Numbered from the stretch's first letter, positions 9,297 to 18,162 are shown. The stretch is DNA of 64,000 nt from Veillonella sp. T11011-6 (GCF_002959755.1 NZ_PPCW01000001.1:744001-808000), one strand, 5' to 3'. The notes: generated by a model not told the origin, from the sequence alone. Numbers and translations are program-made.

Positions 9297-9764
9297 TTAT
9301 TTCAAATCTGCTGTACAGTTAGGACATTTAACTGCATCAATGTGAATTTCTGTTTTACAGAATGGACATTCTTTAGTTGTAGGTGCTTCAGCAGCTTCTT
9401 CTTCTTTCGCGTTTTTCATCATTTTAGCTAATGCGCGAACCATCAAGAATACAACGAACGCCAAGATTAAGAATTGAATCAAATCAGTAATAAATGTACC
9501 GTATGGCAATACAGAACCAACTGCACGAGCTGTATTAATATCAGCACCAGACATAAATGCATCTTTAGATGCAGCATTTAATGGCAAGTACAAGTTACTG
9601 AAATCAATACCGCCTGTGAACAAGCTGATAATAGGCATGAACAAGTTGCTTACAACGGAGTTAACCAACGCTGTGAAAGCAGCCCCAATAATCATACCAA
9701 TAGCAAGGTCCATCATGTTACCTTTGAATGCAAAAGCTTTAAAATCGTTCAAAAAATCTTTCAT
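9297..9764 (-). CDS. mscL: Large-conductance mechanosensitive channel MscL with C-terminal zinc ribbon
   Basis: 155 residues. The N-terminal half is typical MscL: amphipathic MKDFLNDFKAFAFKGN, TM1 (about 17-46, with the AIGMIIGAAF pore stretch) and TM2 (about 88-112). It opens under membrane tension and relieves hypo-osmotic shock. The tail departs from the usual charged helix: after an acidic linker come CPFC (C133, C136) and CPNC (C147, C150), a rubredoxin/zinc-ribbon knuckle pair. Own promoter at 9818-9846 and own terminator. Confidence 0.95.
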   Translation of the reverse strand: MKDFLNDFKAFAFKGNMMDLAIGMIIGAAFTALVNSVVSNLFMPIISLFTGGIDFSNLYLPLNAASKDAFMSGADINTARAVGSVLPYGTFITDLIQFLILAFVVFLMVRALAKMMKNAKEEEAAEAPTTKECPFCKTEIHIDAVKCPNCTADLK

Positions 9765-9817
9765 GTTCTCACTACTCCTAGATACACTTAATTGAGAATG
9801 CGTTAATAACTGTACTA

Positions 9818-9846
9818 ATCATAAAGGAAAGATGAAGAGATGTCAA
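9818..9846 (-). promoter_or_regulatory. mscL promoter
   Basis: Minus strand TTGACA (9841-9846), 17-bp spacer, TATGAT (9818-9823), about 50 bp before the start codon. Confidence 0.7.
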
Positions 9847-10067
9847 GAATTTTCGATGTAGTCTTTCGAATTTATTTAATATAGTTTTTCATAATCCTAT
9901 CTATTATTGTAACAAACCAGTAATCATGCGTATTTTTCGCACCATATTGATATATGCTTCTTCAAAAATTCTATTTAAAATACGTAAAAAATAGAGCCTA
10001 ATCCTACATCGGTTAAACTCTATTAATTAGAAAAAATAATTTATAGTCCTATATATTATATATACTA
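9847..10067. other. Spacer between mscL promoter and the OLD-family gene
   Basis: AT-rich and without a gene; it holds only the OLD-gene terminator at 9985-10023. Confidence 0.6.
9985..10023 (-). terminator. Terminator of the OLD-family gene
   Basis: Interrupted stem (ATAGAG/CTCTAT and CCTAA/TTAGG-type pairs) followed by TTTTTT on the minus strand. Confidence 0.6.
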
Positions 10068-11738
10068 TTATATGTTTATACCTAAGGAAATAGCTTTAGC
10101 CCGTTCTATAACTGAAATAAATGCCGGCGGTATCATTTCGGCCTCTAAGAATTGACTAATACGACGCCCTACAATAACGCCTTTATTAGCATAGAACCAG
10201 GAGAAATAATAGACATGTAAATCATCTAATTTGCGATCTGAAATATTTGATAAACATCGTTGTCTAATTTGCTTTTTCGTAATTCCTAGCTTGGCATAAC
10301 CTCGTCGGGCCATATCCTTTGTCACCATTGGTCTAGCATCATCGATTATATCCTTGATAATAGCATCTATAATGGAACGTTTACGCAAGGATAATAGATG
10401 AGTAACAAAGTCCATTTCAAAACATATTTCATCCGTATAGAATATATTGCTATGTGCTTTAGAATATTTCCCTTCTACATCGCGATCATAGAGAGCGACT
10501 GTAGGTATGGCAAATCGATTAAACAGTTTTTGTAGTTTACTAATAGAGGACTCACCACGTGCATTGATAAGACATATGCCAAAGTAATCAAAATCTACAC
10601 CTAATTTTTTCCCAAAGCCAGCAAAACTGCCATACTCTGTTTCACCCTCTACAAGAATGATACACCGTGCATAGAGCGCCTGTTTAGCCTCAGGGAAATG
10701 CATAATCAAGTGCTTTTCTACTTCCTTAGGAAAATTAAAGGTCACTCCACAAGCTGTACAAACCATATTGTTCTCATCACGGTATAGACGAATTATATGA
10801 CGATAGTCGTCAACTAGCGCATCCGTACTATGAGTAACTACAAAGAGCTGCCCTAAAAGTCCATCAATGTTAAATATATCTCTTAGCAACGCCAAAAATT
10901 CTTCGTTTTCATTCGTTGCAATTTGGCGATAATAATTTAGCACGGCTCGTTGCAAGTACGGACTTAAGTGTAACTCTGGCTCATCGACACTAATAAAAAT
11001 AGGTAAATACTTACGACCTTTTTCATCATATACGAGAAGAGATTCTAAATTTGTTGTTGCACTATTAATCTTCATATAAATTTGCGCCAAAATCTTAAGA
11101 GCCACCGCCATAATTAAACGCACATTATCAGCAGAGTATTTATGTTCCATTGCGGATGAAGTGGATAACACTTCTATGAGGTGTTGAATATTGAGCATAC
11201 AATAGGGATCTAAATCCTTACGCAAACTGACGATTTTACGTTGTAAATCATCAGTTACCACTTCCAATCTAGACACATAGTCTTCTAATAGTTTTCCTAG
11301 CTCTACATAAACTGAGGATGGAATAGTAAACAACTCTTGTTCAGAAGTATCTCGATGACACATATATAAAGCATGACGAATCATAGAAAGCGCCATAGGC
11401 TCAATACCTTTATCAGTCATGCTATACAGGCGTGGATATACCTCTTGTACCACTTGTTCTAATCGTAACCGATAAATTGGCCCCTCATTAGGGGTAAACA
11501 TACTTTTATAATTTAATTCACCAAGTGATAGTTCAAAATCTATGCGAATCGGTTTATGTACATCTGTAAAATCATGTTCATTAAAACCGTGACACTCCAT
11601 GACAATTTCTAAGAGATCTAAAAAATTAGACTTACCTACTGCATTTTCACCAACGAAATAATTAATATCATTGTGAAAGCTCAAGGTCACATCAGCCAAG
11701 TTGCGATAGTTTTCAATATGCATCCATTTTATATACAT
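10068..11738 (-). CDS. OLD-family ATPase/TOPRIM nuclease
   Basis: 556 residues from the ATG at 11738; a longer frame to 11765 exists but AGGAGGAGG stands directly before the inner ATG. N-terminal SMC/ABC-like ATPase: Walker A GENAVGKS (30-37), Walker B/DE VDEPELHLSP (D252, E253) and switch histidine VTHS (H303). The C-terminal TOPRIM domain has EGETE (E365) and YDRDVEGK (D418, D420). OLD proteins are ATP-regulated nucleases used in phage defence or DNA processing. No UvrD-like helicase neighbours it, so it is not a Gabija-type pair and fits stand-alone class 1. A C2H2-like pattern (C327, C330, H343, H347) sits between the two domains. Confidence 0.85.
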   Translation of the reverse strand: MYIKWMHIENYRNLADVTLSFHNDINYFVGENAVGKSNFLDLLEIVMECHGFNEHDFTDVHKPIRIDFELSLGELNYKSMFTPNEGPIYRLRLEQVVQEVYPRLYSMTDKGIEPMALSMIRHALYMCHRDTSEQELFTIPSSVYVELGKLLEDYVSRLEVVTDDLQRKIVSLRKDLDPYCMLNIQHLIEVLSTSSAMEHKYSADNVRLIMAVALKILAQIYMKINSATTNLESLLVYDEKGRKYLPIFISVDEPELHLSPYLQRAVLNYYRQIATNENEEFLALLRDIFNIDGLLGQLFVVTHSTDALVDDYRHIIRLYRDENNMVCTACGVTFNFPKEVEKHLIMHFPEAKQALYARCIILVEGETEYGSFAGFGKKLGVDFDYFGICLINARGESSISKLQKLFNRFAIPTVALYDRDVEGKYSKAHSNIFYTDEICFEMDFVTHLLSLRKRSIIDAIIKDIIDDARPMVTKDMARRGYAKLGITKKQIRQRCLSNISDRKLDDLHVYYFSWFYANKGVIVGRRISQFLEAEMIPPAFISVIERAKAISLGINI

Positions 11739-11840
11739 AGCCCCTCCTCCTGTAGCTACTTTCAAAATGAAAGAGCCCTAGTATATTTTTAATAACAACC
11801 CGATACATCATTATCTTAGATATTTTTCGCACCTATATGT

Positions 11841-11873
11841 AAAAAGGTGCCAATCACGAATGTGATCAGCACC
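11841..11873 (-). terminator. Terminator of the EamA gene
   Basis: GGTGC/GCACC and ATCAC/GTGAT pair around a short loop, followed on the minus strand by TTTTT. Confidence 0.8.
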
Positions 11874-11914
11874 CCCACTGTCATACAACGTTTGATATTG
11901 TATATATTCGACAT

Positions 11915-12802
11915 TTATTTAATTTTATCCTCTATAACCTTGCCTTCACGCAAAGTACCACTTTGCTCTTTAAGGCGTGCTAGCATAACAGAGGACACAA
12001 ACATGGCAATACCAGCCCCAACGGTTTCAATGGATAAGGTTTCACCAAAGAACAGGAATCCATAGAAGGAACTAATGAATACGCCAACATATTGTAGAAA
12101 TTGAGCCACTACAGCGTTAGTTGTAACAAAGGCACCAGTCAAGAAGAACTGAGCCACTACACTAATACCACCAATCGCCAAGATGATAAGCCAATCTGTA
12201 CCTTGAGGCATAACGAGTTTGTCAGTTGTAACAAGCCCTGCAATCATACCAGTAATCATAAAATACGCCATAATTTCGAAATTACTATGTTTACCTCGCT
12301 TAGATATAAGGCGAATCGTTGTATACGCAGCCGCAGATAAAGCAGCCCCTAAAATAGCTACTAAGGCAAACCAAGTAAAGCCAGTAAAGCTAAATGGATT
12401 TACCATAACCATTACAGCTACAAAGATCAAAAGAAGCCATTTTCCAGCCCCTTTAGGTACCCGTTCTTTAAGAAATAAGGCGCTAAATATCAATACAAAT
12501 ATACCTGATGTTTGAAATAAAATCGTTGCATCAGATAACTTTAAATGCACTAAGGCAATAAAGTTACAAACCATTCCAAAGCCGCCGTATAAACCGCGCA
12601 TTAGTAGATGTCCTCTATCTTCTTTAGAGAATCGGATGCCTTGGGTATACATAACGATAAGAACCGCTACAGTACCAAATAAGCCACGGAAAAAGGCAAT
12701 TTCCCCAGAAGGAATATTAGAGCCAAGCATCTTTACGAATAAATTCATCGTACTCAACAAAAGAGCCGATAACAATGCGTACATAAGGCCTTTTTTAGCC
12801 AT
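11915..12802 (-). CDS. EamA/DMT family transporter
   Basis: 295 residues with ten predicted hydrophobic segments in two EamA repeats, ending in a charged cytoplasmic tail (LREGKVIEDKIK). Drug/metabolite transporters of this family export amino acids, nucleosides or other metabolites across the inner membrane; substrate is not predictable. It follows GGGAGG. It is a separate unit between thrC and the OLD gene with its own terminator. Confidence 0.88.
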   Translation of the reverse strand: MAKKGLMYALLSALLLSTMNLFVKMLGSNIPSGEIAFFRGLFGTVAVLIVMYTQGIRFSKEDRGHLLMRGLYGGFGMVCNFIALVHLKLSDATILFQTSGIFVLIFSALFLKERVPKGAGKWLLLIFVAVMVMVNPFSFTGFTWFALVAILGAALSAAAYTTIRLISKRGKHSNFEIMAYFMITGMIAGLVTTDKLVMPQGTDWLIILAIGGISVVAQFFLTGAFVTTNAVVAQFLQYVGVFISSFYGFLFFGETLSIETVGAGIAMFVSSVMLARLKEQSGTLREGKVIEDKIK

Positions 12803-12913
12803 ACTACCTCCCTATACACTTCTACTATAATGTTACTACATAGTTACTGTCCTGTATTATCTATATAAGCAATCCGATATACAGGAGATACATAGTTTAC
12901 AAAGCCAAAATAT

Positions 12914-12941
12914 ATGCCGCCCTTCTAATGAAAGGCGGCAT
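12914..12941 (-). terminator. Terminator of thrC
   Basis: 8-bp perfect stem ATGCCGCC/GGCGGCAT; a moderately T-rich tail follows on the minus strand. Confidence 0.75.
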
Positions 12942-12945
12942 CATA

Positions 12946-14445
12946 TTATTTAGAGAATGTATCTACAAAATCAAGAATTTCTTGTTTCATATCCTCTTTA
13001 TCGATTGCTTTTGTAAAACGCAATGGTTTAGATTTCAAAGCTTCCAATTGTTTAGGGAATGCTACACCCGTTACAGCAGAAATATTATCTAAGCTTTCAT
13101 ACGGTGTGTCACCCACTTTGATATCTAAAGCCTCGCAAATGGCTGTAGGGAATTTAAATGGATGTGCAGTAGACGCAATAATTGTATGGCGTGCACCATC
13201 TTCAGGATGTTTTTCTAATTCCTTCATGTATGCACCCATAGCTACCGCCGTATGAGGGTCCATTACATAACCATAGGAGTTGTACACTTGTTCAATGATG
13301 GCTTTTGTTTCTTCATCATCAACGTAGGCACCTGCGAAATTAGCTTTAACACGACAGAACTCTTCTTCGTTGACAGTCAATTTACCGGTTGCTTTAAGAT
13401 CTTTCATCCAACCAGCGGTACGTTCACTATCTTCACCAGAGATATAGTACAAGAAACGTTCAAAGTTGGAGGATTCAAGAATATCCATGGACGGAGAAAT
13501 CGTTGTATAGAATGGGCGGTTCATATCGTATGTGCCAGTTTCAAAGAAATCAGTAAGCACATTGTTTTGGTTGGATGCACAAATCAATTTACCAATAGGA
13601 ATACCCATTTTTTTAGCATAGTAAGCAGCCAAGATATTACCAAAGTTACCTGTTGGCACTACTACGTTGAAAGCTTCGTCTTCGTGAATAGCACCTTGTG
13701 CTACGAGCTCAGCATAGGCATTTACATAGTACACCACTTGAGGTGCTAAGCGGCCGATGTTAATGGAGTTCGCACTAGAGAACATAACACCTTTTGCAGC
13801 AACCTCTTCTGCTGTAACCTTATCAACGAATAAGCGTTTCAAGAATTGTTGAGCATCGTCAAAGTTACCATGAATAGCTGTTACATTAACGTTCTCCCCT
13901 TCTTGCTTCTGCATTTGTTCTGCTTGCATAGGACTTACCCCATCTGTTGGGTAGAATACTTGAATATGTGTACCAGGTACATCTTTAAAGCCTTCAAGGG
14001 CTGCTTTACCAGTATCACCAGATGTAGCCGTTAAGATAAGAACCTCTTTTTTCTCACCTTCTGCTTCTTTTGCCGCCACTAATAGATATGGGAATAAGGA
14101 CAATGCCATATCTTTGAAAGCTTGTGTACGGCCGTGGAATAATTCCAATACAGAAACCTTTTCTAATAAGGAATGTAACGGCGCAATATCACGAGTACTG
14201 AAATTAGCATCAGAGTATGCAGAATTGATCATTTCATTTAAATGAGCTTCAGAGAAGCATGGGAACAACTTAGATAATACAATAGCTGCTACCTCTTGAT
14301 AGTTTTTATCTTTCACATCATTGTAAGTTAAGCAGTTTGTAGGAAATAAAGATGGTACATATAGACCACCATCCTCTGCTAAGCCGTGCAATAATGCATA
14401 TGTTTCATTTACCGCAACGGTACCGCGGGTGCTAGTATAATTCAT
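12946..14445 (-). CDS. thrC: Threonine synthase
   Basis: 499 residues from the ATG at 14445, preferred over an ATG four codons upstream because GAGG precedes it at normal spacing. PLP enzyme making L-threonine from O-phosphohomoserine. N-terminal NYTSTRG, the PLP-lysine motif FHGRTQAFKDMAL, the TATSGDTGKAAL phosphate loop and PTGNFGNILAAYYAKKMG are all characteristic of the long (E. coli/yeast-like) class. It stands alone; no other threonine gene is adjacent and no leader peptide or T-box is evident upstream. Confidence 0.96.
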   Translation of the reverse strand: MNYTSTRGTVAVNETYALLHGLAEDGGLYVPSLFPTNCLTYNDVKDKNYQEVAAIVLSKLFPCFSEAHLNEMINSAYSDANFSTRDIAPLHSLLEKVSVLELFHGRTQAFKDMALSLFPYLLVAAKEAEGEKKEVLILTATSGDTGKAALEGFKDVPGTHIQVFYPTDGVSPMQAEQMQKQEGENVNVTAIHGNFDDAQQFLKRLFVDKVTAEEVAAKGVMFSSANSINIGRLAPQVVYYVNAYAELVAQGAIHEDEAFNVVVPTGNFGNILAAYYAKKMGIPIGKLICASNQNNVLTDFFETGTYDMNRPFYTTISPSMDILESSNFERFLYYISGEDSERTAGWMKDLKATGKLTVNEEEFCRVKANFAGAYVDDEETKAIIEQVYNSYGYVMDPHTAVAMGAYMKELEKHPEDGARHTIIASTAHPFKFPTAICEALDIKVGDTPYESLDNISAVTGVAFPKQLEALKSKPLRFTKAIDKEDMKQEILDFVDTFSK

Positions 14446-14502
14446 GGAATACCTCATTCATAACTACAATGGATTTTACGAGTTTAATAGATTTATTATA
14501 GC

Positions 14503-14529
14503 ATAAAAGCGCCCCTAAAAGGAGCGCTT
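14503..14529 (-). terminator. Terminator of the Dyp peroxidase gene
   Basis: AAGCGC/GCGCTT with an inner CCT/AGG pairing, followed on the minus strand by TTTTATG. Confidence 0.75.
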
Positions 14530-14626
14530 CTATAGAGTTTATATGATATTTTCACTCAAATTATATGCTGCTAACAAAACTGAGCATCACAAACCATATA
14601 AATCATGCATAAACTAGCTATGCGGA

Positions 14627-15568
14627 TTATAATTCGCCTTCTGCAATAGCATCCAATGTATCAAGGGATGGAATGAAGAAGAGCATGCCTGTAATAGGTT
14701 TGGAATAATCAAGCAATTTATCATTTTGCGTAAACATATTAGTAAGCATTGTTTTAGTTACATCCCAGTAACGAGCATAGCCAATAAAGTATGTACCACG
14801 TACACCTTGACCCGGTTGAGCAAACGGTACATTCATGCGCACGATTTTATGTTCTTTATCATCGCGATTATCTTGTGACACTACATTATGAGCTGCTGGA
14901 TCTTTTTCATCATCTTCTAACTCAATATCGCTGAATTTACGACGGCCAATGAACTTTTCTTGCATTTCTGTAGGAAGCGCACGCCACGCATCAAGATCGT
15001 GTTCATATTTTTGAGCAAATGCATAAGAACCATTAGTGAATTCAGGATCTTCATCACCAATAACGCCCCACTCTACAGCTTCTTGACCAACAGGGTTTTC
15101 AGTACCATCTACAAAATCAATGATGGCGCGACCTTGTTCATAATGGAAGCCATGAGTTTCATCTACTACAGATGTAATAGGACGTAAGAACTCCATAATT
15201 TGATCCACTACAGTATATTTAACGGACTCATCATTGGAACGTACATGCAAGAATAAATCAGCTGCTACAGCTGGTACATCTTGTTTATCACCTTTAATAC
15301 CTTGGAAGTCTTCTAACTCTTTTGGTACAGGTGCATTAGGGAATAAATAATCCCATGCTTTACGGCTGAAACCAAAAGCAATGCCCAAACCTTCACCATT
15401 TGCACGAATGCTAACAGAGCGTTTAATAGCTTGAATGCGGTCCGCCATATCTTGAATCACTTCGAGTTCAGCGTCACGATCTTTACGATTTAATAATAAT
15501 GTTGTAAAATTTACACTTTGTCCAGCATCTTTATACACATCTTGTGTTCTAGAAACATCTACTGCCAT
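14627..15568 (-). CDS. Dyp-type haem peroxidase
   Basis: 313 residues, close to the YfeX-like branch of dye-decolourising peroxidases. The GXXDG-type signature FVDGTENP with the distal aspartate is present; the proximal haem histidine is probably the one in KEHKIVRMNVPF, and TYFIGYARYW is the conserved late segment. No twin-arginine signal is visible, so it is cytoplasmic. It probably detoxifies peroxide or handles porphyrin in this anaerobe. TAGGAGG precedes the ATG; the minus-strand promoter is likely TAGACA-17-TATGAT just upstream. Confidence 0.9.
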   Translation of the reverse strand: MAVDVSRTQDVYKDAGQSVNFTTLLLNRKDRDAELEVIQDMADRIQAIKRSVSIRANGEGLGIAFGFSRKAWDYLFPNAPVPKELEDFQGIKGDKQDVPAVAADLFLHVRSNDESVKYTVVDQIMEFLRPITSVVDETHGFHYEQGRAIIDFVDGTENPVGQEAVEWGVIGDEDPEFTNGSYAFAQKYEHDLDAWRALPTEMQEKFIGRRKFSDIELEDDEKDPAAHNVVSQDNRDDKEHKIVRMNVPFAQPGQGVRGTYFIGYARYWDVTKTMLTNMFTQNDKLLDYSKPITGMLFFIPSLDTLDAIAEGEL

Positions 15569-15738
15569 TGGGTGCCTCCTAATGAGAAAAATTATTATAT
15601 AGTAATCATAAGCTATTAAGCCCGTATTGTCTATAAGATATAAAATATTCCAATAATTAATCCTGTTATCCTACAAACACAGTGTTTTATTCCATTTCAT
15701 ATTCTCTTACTCACCTATATTTCTATATATTTTTTTAT

Positions 15739-15760
15739 AAAATGATGTCAAAATGATGTC
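15739..15760. repeat. Tandem 11-bp repeat
   Basis: AAAATGATGTC occurs twice head to tail, 14 bp after the stop of the small HTH gene. Confidence 0.8.
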
Positions 15761-15773
15761 AAAAATATATACA

Positions 15774-15977
15774 TTATATGTGACGATCCATTTCTTCACC
15801 ATATAGTCTTTCCATTCCTTGACGAGTTACAAGCCAATTTTTGCCCGACTTTCTAGCTTCATCATCGGTAAATTGTTTATTTGCATATCTTTTTAAACAG
15901 CATTGCTTGATAGAATCAGCTGGTACATTCCATCTTTCACCAGCCTCTTGTGTAGTCATAACGTCATCTAGTTTCAT
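15774..15977 (-). CDS. Small helix-turn-helix protein (HTH_59-like)
   Basis: 67 residues. MTTQEAGERWNVPADSIKQC forms a probable helix-turn-helix, and RKSGKNWLVTRQGMERLYG is the tail typical of the small HTH family often linked to mobile elements or toxin-antitoxin loci. GGGAG precedes the ATG. No partner gene lies on either side (tRNA-Lys and the Dyp gene), so it may be an orphan of a lost mobile module. Function unknown beyond likely DNA binding. Confidence 0.7.
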   Translation of the reverse strand: MKLDDVMTTQEAGERWNVPADSIKQCCLKRYANKQFTDDEARKSGKNWLVTRQGMERLYGEEMDRHI

Positions 15978-16036
15978 TACAGTACTCCCAATATTACTAA
16001 TAGATTATAGACGGATAAAACAAAGGCAATAACAAG

Positions 16037-16062
16037 AAAAACCCGCACCAAAGTGCGGGTTT
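16037..16062 (-). terminator. Terminator of tRNA-Lys
   Basis: Stem AAACCCGCAC/GTGCGGGTTT with a 4-nt loop, then TTTTTC on the minus strand, directly after the tRNA. Confidence 0.85.
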
Positions 16063-16066
16063 ATTT

Positions 16067-16142
16067 TGGTGGACCACCAGGGGTTCGAACCCTGGACACC
16101 CTGATTAAGAGTCAGGTGCTCTGCCAGCTGAGCTAGTGGTCC
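16067..16142 (-). tRNA. tRNA-Lys (anticodon CTT)
   Basis: Folds as a standard cloverleaf of 76 nt: acceptor GGACCAC/GTGGTCC, D-arm GAGC-type, anticodon stem CCTGA/TCAGG with loop CTCTTAA, T-arm CAGGG TTCGAAC CCCTG, discriminator A and encoded CCA. It reads AAG codons. Confidence 0.97.
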
Positions 16143-16216
16143 ATGACACGACTAATTATATGCCTATTTTATAGGAATGTAAAGAATATTTATTACATTC
16201 CTATAAAACATATACA

Positions 16217-16519
16217 TCAATATCGTCCTAGCCAATCCTTCATCGTATTACAAGCCTCCGTAGGGAGAATATCACTAGTTCCTACGCAGTCAGTACCACT
16301 ATATAGTTGAAGAACACTATGCGTACGACTTACCTCTTTAATAATAATGTTTGTCACATCAGCCTTTGGCACATTAAATTGCAATCCATAACGTCCCTTG
16401 TAGGTAATGACAGCAGATTTTGTATCGTATTCTATATGGACTTGAAGCATCTTGCCACCAGGCCAACATTCTTCAATATGTTCCTTTGATCTTGGTTTTA
16501 GAAAATCAAAAAATCCCAT
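16217..16519 (-). CDS. Hypothetical protein translationally coupled to moaA
   Basis: 100 residues from the ATG at 16519, chosen because GGAGG (inside the moaA 3' end) precedes it; a start four codons upstream would lose that site. No signal peptide. It begins GFFDFLKPRS and is otherwise a small alpha/beta protein with a CWPGGKMLQV segment; I recognise no family. Its start is 2 nt from the moaA stop, which implies coupled translation and a possible molybdenum-cofactor link, but this is context only. Confidence 0.65.
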   Translation of the reverse strand: MGFFDFLKPRSKEHIEECWPGGKMLQVHIEYDTKSAVITYKGRYGLQFNVPKADVTNIIIKEVSRTHSVLQLYSGTDCVGTSDILPTEACNTMKDWLGRY

Positions 16520-16520
16520 A

Positions 16521-17486
16521 TTATCCTCCAATGCGCCACATAGGACGTTCTGGTTGTTCCATACCTACGCCATCATGACGTTCTTGCTTTCGTTGCAATG
16601 CACGTTCAATATGCAAAGCTAAATCTTCCTCGGTCGCACCATTGCGCACAAGAGATACAAGATCAGCCTCATCATCACGCAACAAGCATAAACGCATTTG
16701 CCCATCCGATGTAAGACGAACGCGATTACATGTATCGCAGTAGCTATGAGACATAGAAAAGATGAATCCTACAGCCTTTCCACTTGGTAGCGCTAAATAC
16801 GTAGCAGGGCCAAAGCCATAAACGGAATGTACTTCTGTAAGCGGACCTCCACTAACACGTTCTAATTGAGCCTTCCATTCATCAAAGGTTGGACCATGGA
16901 ACGCATCGCCTTGGAATGGCATATATTCAATAAAACGCCATACAACAGGCCACTTTTCTACATACTGTAATAAAGATTTAACTTCATCATCAGACCAATG
17001 GCGAGATAATACGGTATTAATCTTTACTGATTTAAAATTCTCGCTAATAGCACTGCGAATACCATCTAATACGGAATCTAGCTGCCCCTCTTTACCTACA
17101 CAAGTGGCAAAGGCATCACTTTCAAGAGAATCTAGACTGATATTCACTCGATTCAAACCAAGTTTTTTCAATCGTTGTGCTCGAGATGCAAGCAAGCTAC
17201 CATTAGTAGTCATAGATATATCTTCAAACCAACCAGTATCCTTGATACGAGTTAAAAGCTCTTCAATATGAGGATATAGTAATGGCTCGCCACCAGTTAA
17301 ACGTACCGCTTTCACGCCGATACGATGGAAGGCACCTAAAATAGTCATCCATTCATCAACTGATAATAATTGTGTCTGACTTTGAGGTGTAATTTCAGCA
17401 GGTCGACAATAGGGACAACAAAAATTACACGCATCTGTCAATGACAGACGTACATATTCAATTGTACGGCCCCATGCGTCTTTCAT
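16521..17486 (-). CDS. moaA: GTP 3',8-cyclase MoaA
   Basis: 321-residue radical SAM enzyme for the first step of molybdenum-cofactor synthesis (GTP to 3',8-cyclo-dihydro-GTP). The N-terminal cluster motif is CNFCCPYC (CX3CX2C), LTGGEPLL follows, the C-terminal substrate cluster is CDTCNRVRL then a third cysteine in RLCLL, and the protein ends in the essential GG. It lies 25 nt after the MOSC gene and just before a coupled small gene. Xanthine dehydrogenase and similar enzymes of purine fermentation would use the cofactor. Confidence 0.96.
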   Translation of the reverse strand: MKDAWGRTIEYVRLSLTDACNFCCPYCRPAEITPQSQTQLLSVDEWMTILGAFHRIGVKAVRLTGGEPLLYPHIEELLTRIKDTGWFEDISMTTNGSLLASRAQRLKKLGLNRVNISLDSLESDAFATCVGKEGQLDSVLDGIRSAISENFKSVKINTVLSRHWSDDEVKSLLQYVEKWPVVWRFIEYMPFQGDAFHGPTFDEWKAQLERVSGGPLTEVHSVYGFGPATYLALPSGKAVGFIFSMSHSYCDTCNRVRLTSDGQMRLCLLRDDEADLVSLVRNGATEEDLALHIERALQRKQERHDGVGMEQPERPMWRIGG

Positions 17487-17511
17487 AACACACCTCGTTT
17501 ATCCGACTAAG

Positions 17512-17952
17512 TTATTTGATAATAGATACTTCATCACCTACGTGAATCGTACCATTTTTAAGGACTTTGCCAAAGATGCCTTGTGTAGGCATGATACAAG
17601 ATCCTACTTGTTTCATGATTTCACAGCCATGATGACATTCCTTACCAATTTGAGTAATTTCAAGAATTACATCCTTACCAACTCGTAATTGTGTGCCTAC
17701 AGCCAATTCGTAAAGCACCATACCTTCAACAGTGATATTTTCTGCAAAATCACCAGGTTTTACATCCGCTCCTTGGGCACGCATATGATCGATGCTTGCA
17801 ATACCAAGCAAGCTGATTTGACGATGCCAATTGCCTGCGTGCGCATCACCTTCCATACCATGATCTACGATAAGATTAGCGGATTCAATATTATGTTTCT
17901 TTTGCCCTTTTCTCTCACTAATGGAGATAGCAATAATTTTTCCGTCTGCCAT
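17512..17952 (-). CDS. MOSC domain protein
   Basis: 146-residue stand-alone MOSC domain. VDHGMEGDAHAG and the conserved cysteine region IGKECHHGCEI are visible; MOSC domains act in sulfur transfer to, or carry, the molybdenum cofactor. It is first in a MOSC-moaA-hypothetical operon, behind AAGGG. A palindrome (ATTCACA at 18093-18099, TGTGAAT at 18109-18115) lies about 140 bp upstream near a TATAAT and may be its operator. Confidence 0.9.
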   Translation of the reverse strand: MADGKIIAISISERKGQKKHNIESANLIVDHGMEGDAHAGNWHRQISLLGIASIDHMRAQGADVKPGDFAENITVEGMVLYELAVGTQLRVGKDVILEITQIGKECHHGCEIMKQVGSCIMPTQGIFGKVLKNGTIHVGDEVSIIK

Positions 17953-18092
17953 GTAACCCTTCCCTTCTTATGGGAACATACCATATATACATAACTTTAT
18001 TTCAACATGTAATTGCAGTCATTTTTATAATTTTCATGTTACTGAAAGCATCACAAAATTATTCTACAATTATCTATCTATTATAGCATAGT

Positions 18093-18115
18093 ATTCACAC
18101 AAATTTCCTGTGAAT
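18093..18115. promoter_or_regulatory. Palindrome upstream of the MOSC-moaA operon
   Basis: 7-bp arms ATTCACA and TGTGAAT separated by 9 bp, close to a minus-strand TATAAT. The arm order is the reverse of a CRP/FNR site, so the regulator is unknown. Confidence 0.45.
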
Positions 18116-18124
18116 TTAATCACT

Positions 18125-18162
18125 AAAAAAGAACTCTGCTCCAAGGAACAGAGTTCTTTTTT
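18125..18162 (-). terminator. Terminator of the nucleobase permease gene
   Basis: 14-bp perfect stem (AAAAAAGAACTCTG with its complement) around a 10-nt loop; effective on either strand. Confidence 0.9.

Noticed and set aside
10068-11738. Gabija-type defence system
   Set aside because: GajA needs an adjacent UvrD-like helicase gene; neighbours are an EamA transporter and mscL.
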